A DNA stretch of 15,836 bases, taken from Thiotrichaceae bacterium (GTDB lineage: Bacteria > Pseudomonadota > Gammaproteobacteria > Thiotrichales > Thiotrichaceae). Of the stretch, positions 14,530 through 15,836 are shown piece after piece. The notes under the pieces were generated by a model. That model saw nothing but the letters and a program-made list of their open reading frames with translations, had not been told where the DNA came from and searched no databases. The stretch covers positions 1 through 15,836 of the forward strand of contig JANTHA010000012.1 of the NCBI GenBank assembly GCA_024762625.1. The letters run 5' to 3'. Position 1 is the stretch's first letter, and the number at the start of each line of letters is the position of its first letter. The translations under genes were made by a program, and so were the position numbers.

Positions 14530-15792
14530 TTAGCCCGCAGCTTTTTCTTCACGCTTGCGGTTAAACCATTCTTCCGCCGCCTCATCCCAGCCATCGGTAC
14601 GCACATACGATACGTTACGTGGACGAGCGATCATGTTTGGATCAGGATCTACGCCAATACCTTCAAGGAAGTTGACCAGACCAATACGCTCAATCATCTC
14701 ACCGGTGCGCTCATGCTCAAGACCGTTCTCGGCCCAGAAATCAATAATCTCTTCTGCAAGCTCAACGATTTTTTCATAATCTTCGGTCGTCTCCAGCTTC
14801 ATGAATGGCACAAGAACCGTACCCATCAAATCGCCGATTTTCAGAGTTCTCTTACCGCCACAAAGAATGGTAACGCCTTTATCATCACCCGGGCTGATTG
14901 CCTTGGGCACAACATTCATACAGTGCATGGAGCGCACACAGTTGCTTTCGTCAGCAATCAATGAGTTGTCCTCACCCAATGAAAGCGACTTGGAATGACA
15001 ACGTGAAATTACATTATCCATTACGTAGTCGACGCCTTTTTCATCTACAAAGGCTTTCCATGCGTCCTGATCAATTTTCTTGTGATCTCTCCATGTGCCG
15101 ATAACCGCAAAATCAGCTCGCTCAATCGCATTCTGGCAATCGTTAGGACAACCCGAAACCTTGAACTTGAACTTATAAGGAAGCGCCGGACGATGAACAT
15201 CGTCTGTAAAGTTGTTAACCAGATGACGGTGTATCGCATGCTCGTTACAGTTGGACTGCTCACAACGAGCCGCGCCAACGCATGACATTGCCGTACGCAC
15301 ACATGGACCGGCGCCGCCCAGATCCCAACCATAATCATTGATTTCATCAAAGAAGTGCTGGAAGCTATCGTTATCCGCACCGATAAACATGATGTTGCCT
15401 GTCTGACCATGGAAGGTTTGCAAACCAGAACCATACTTCTCCCAGCTTTCAGCAAGCTGACGCATCATGTCTGTGGTGTAGTAATTACCAGGCGTAGGCT
15501 GTACGCGCAAGGTGTGGAATTCCTTGGACTCAGGGAATGAATCGCCGACTTCAGAAAAACGGGGAATAATACCGCCGCCATAACCGAATACGGAAATCGT
15601 TCCGCCTTTCCAGTAACCCATCTTAGTTTCATAGGAGTGCTCAAGCTGCCCCATCAATCCATTGATTACATTATTAATGCGCGAATCGGGGTGATTATCA
15701 CGCAAGTTTTTAAAACCGCTTATGAAACTCGGCCACGGGCCATCTTCCAGAACATCAAGCATCGGCGTTGGGTACTTCTTAATATCAGCCAT
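14530..15792 (-). CDS. dsrA: Reverse dissimilatory sulfite reductase, alpha subunit
   Basis: Alpha chain of DsrA2B2, the sulfite-forming enzyme of sulfur oxidation. The 420 residues include the siroheme-linked cluster ligands C171/C177 (SCVGAARCEQ) and C215/C219 (SGCPNDCQN). The ferredoxin domain, which normally has four cysteines, shows C265, C285, Ser288 and C291 (NCVRSMHCMNVVPKA): the third ligand is TCC (serine) instead of a cysteine codon. The sequence after it (SPGDDKGVTILCGGKRTLKIGD, quoted here by its parts) is typical of the rDSR type. ATG 15792 has AGGAGG close upstream. It is the first gene of the operon. Only 44 bp remain to the window edge, so the operon promoter is not seen. Confidence 0.98.
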   Translation of the reverse strand: MADIKKYPTPMLDVLEDGPWPSFISGFKNLRDNHPDSRINNVINGLMGQLEHSYETKMGYWKGGTISVFGYGGGIIPRFSEVGDSFPESKEFHTLRVQPTPGNYYTTDMMRQLAESWEKYGSGLQTFHGQTGNIMFIGADNDSFQHFFDEINDYGWDLGGAGPCVRTAMSCVGAARCEQSNCNEHAIHRHLVNNFTDDVHRPALPYKFKFKVSGCPNDCQNAIERADFAVIGTWRDHKKIDQDAWKAFVDEKGVDYVMDNVISRCHSKSLSLGEDNSLIADESNCVRSMHCMNVVPKAISPGDDKGVTILCGGKRTLKIGDLMGTVLVPFMKLETTEDYEKIVELAEEIIDFWAENGLEHERTGEMIERIGLVNFLEGIGVDPDPNMIARPRNVSYVRTDGWDEAAEEWFNRKREEKAAG

Positions 15793-15836
15793 TATTGCCT
15801 CCTAATAAAATCTATGATCAGCGGGAATATCTGTTG

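Noticed and set aside
1..15836. CRISPR array, tRNA or rRNA genes, phage genes
   Set aside because: No regularly spaced repeats of CRISPR type, no cloverleaf or rRNA-like sequence and no phage-like products were seen on either strand.

Overview
The window holds a complete reverse-type (oxidative) dissimilatory sulfite reductase operon on the minus strand, in the order dsrA-B-E-F-H-C-M-K-L-J-O-P (15792 down to 4307). This is the gene set and order of sulfur-oxidising Gammaproteobacteria such as Allochromatium. The presence of dsrEFH and dsrL, together with genuine two-cysteine DsrC, points to oxidation of stored or imported sulfur rather than sulfate reduction. The moderate GC content and a gammaproteobacterial-looking metG agree with a sulfur-oxidising gammaproteobacterium. 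The species cannot be named from this sequence.

Layout from left to right. Positions 1-152 are the right end of an IS21-family insertion sequence: the last 25 codons of an IstB-like helper ATPase, then two 15-bp terminal repeats, ending in CA. Directly against it lies the 3' remnant of an unrecognised gene (153-352), closed by a strong stem-loop. metG (601-2673, plus strand) is the only full plus-strand gene. Two minus-strand genes for lipoproteins of unknown function follow (2724-3515 and 3598-4182). A strong palindromic intrinsic terminator (4258-4283) separates them from dsrP, so the dsr transcript ends there, and dsrN, dsrR and dsrS do not follow dsrP as they do in Allochromatium.

How the dsr genes work together: DsrE2F2H2 passes persulfide sulfur to DsrC. 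DsrC carries sulfur to cytoplasmic DsrAB, which oxidises it to sulfite in a six-electron reaction. DsrL is an FAD/Fe-S NAD(P)H oxidoreductase that takes electrons from DsrAB. DsrMKJOP is the membrane complex that links DsrC thiol/disulfide chemistry to the quinone pool and the periplasm.

Unusual points: a Cys-to-Ser change at one ferredoxin-cluster ligand of DsrA; a DsrJ that looks like an inner-membrane lipoprotein and has no spare cysteine for His/Cys heme ligation; a DsrO in which exactly the ligands of one of the four ancestral [4Fe-4S] clusters are gone; low-complexity C-terminal tails on DsrK and DsrJ; perfect or near-perfect stem-loops in the dsrL-dsrJ and dsrC-dsrM gaps; and a consensus -35 element in front of dsrC. 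I found no novel defence or mobile system beyond the IS remnant.
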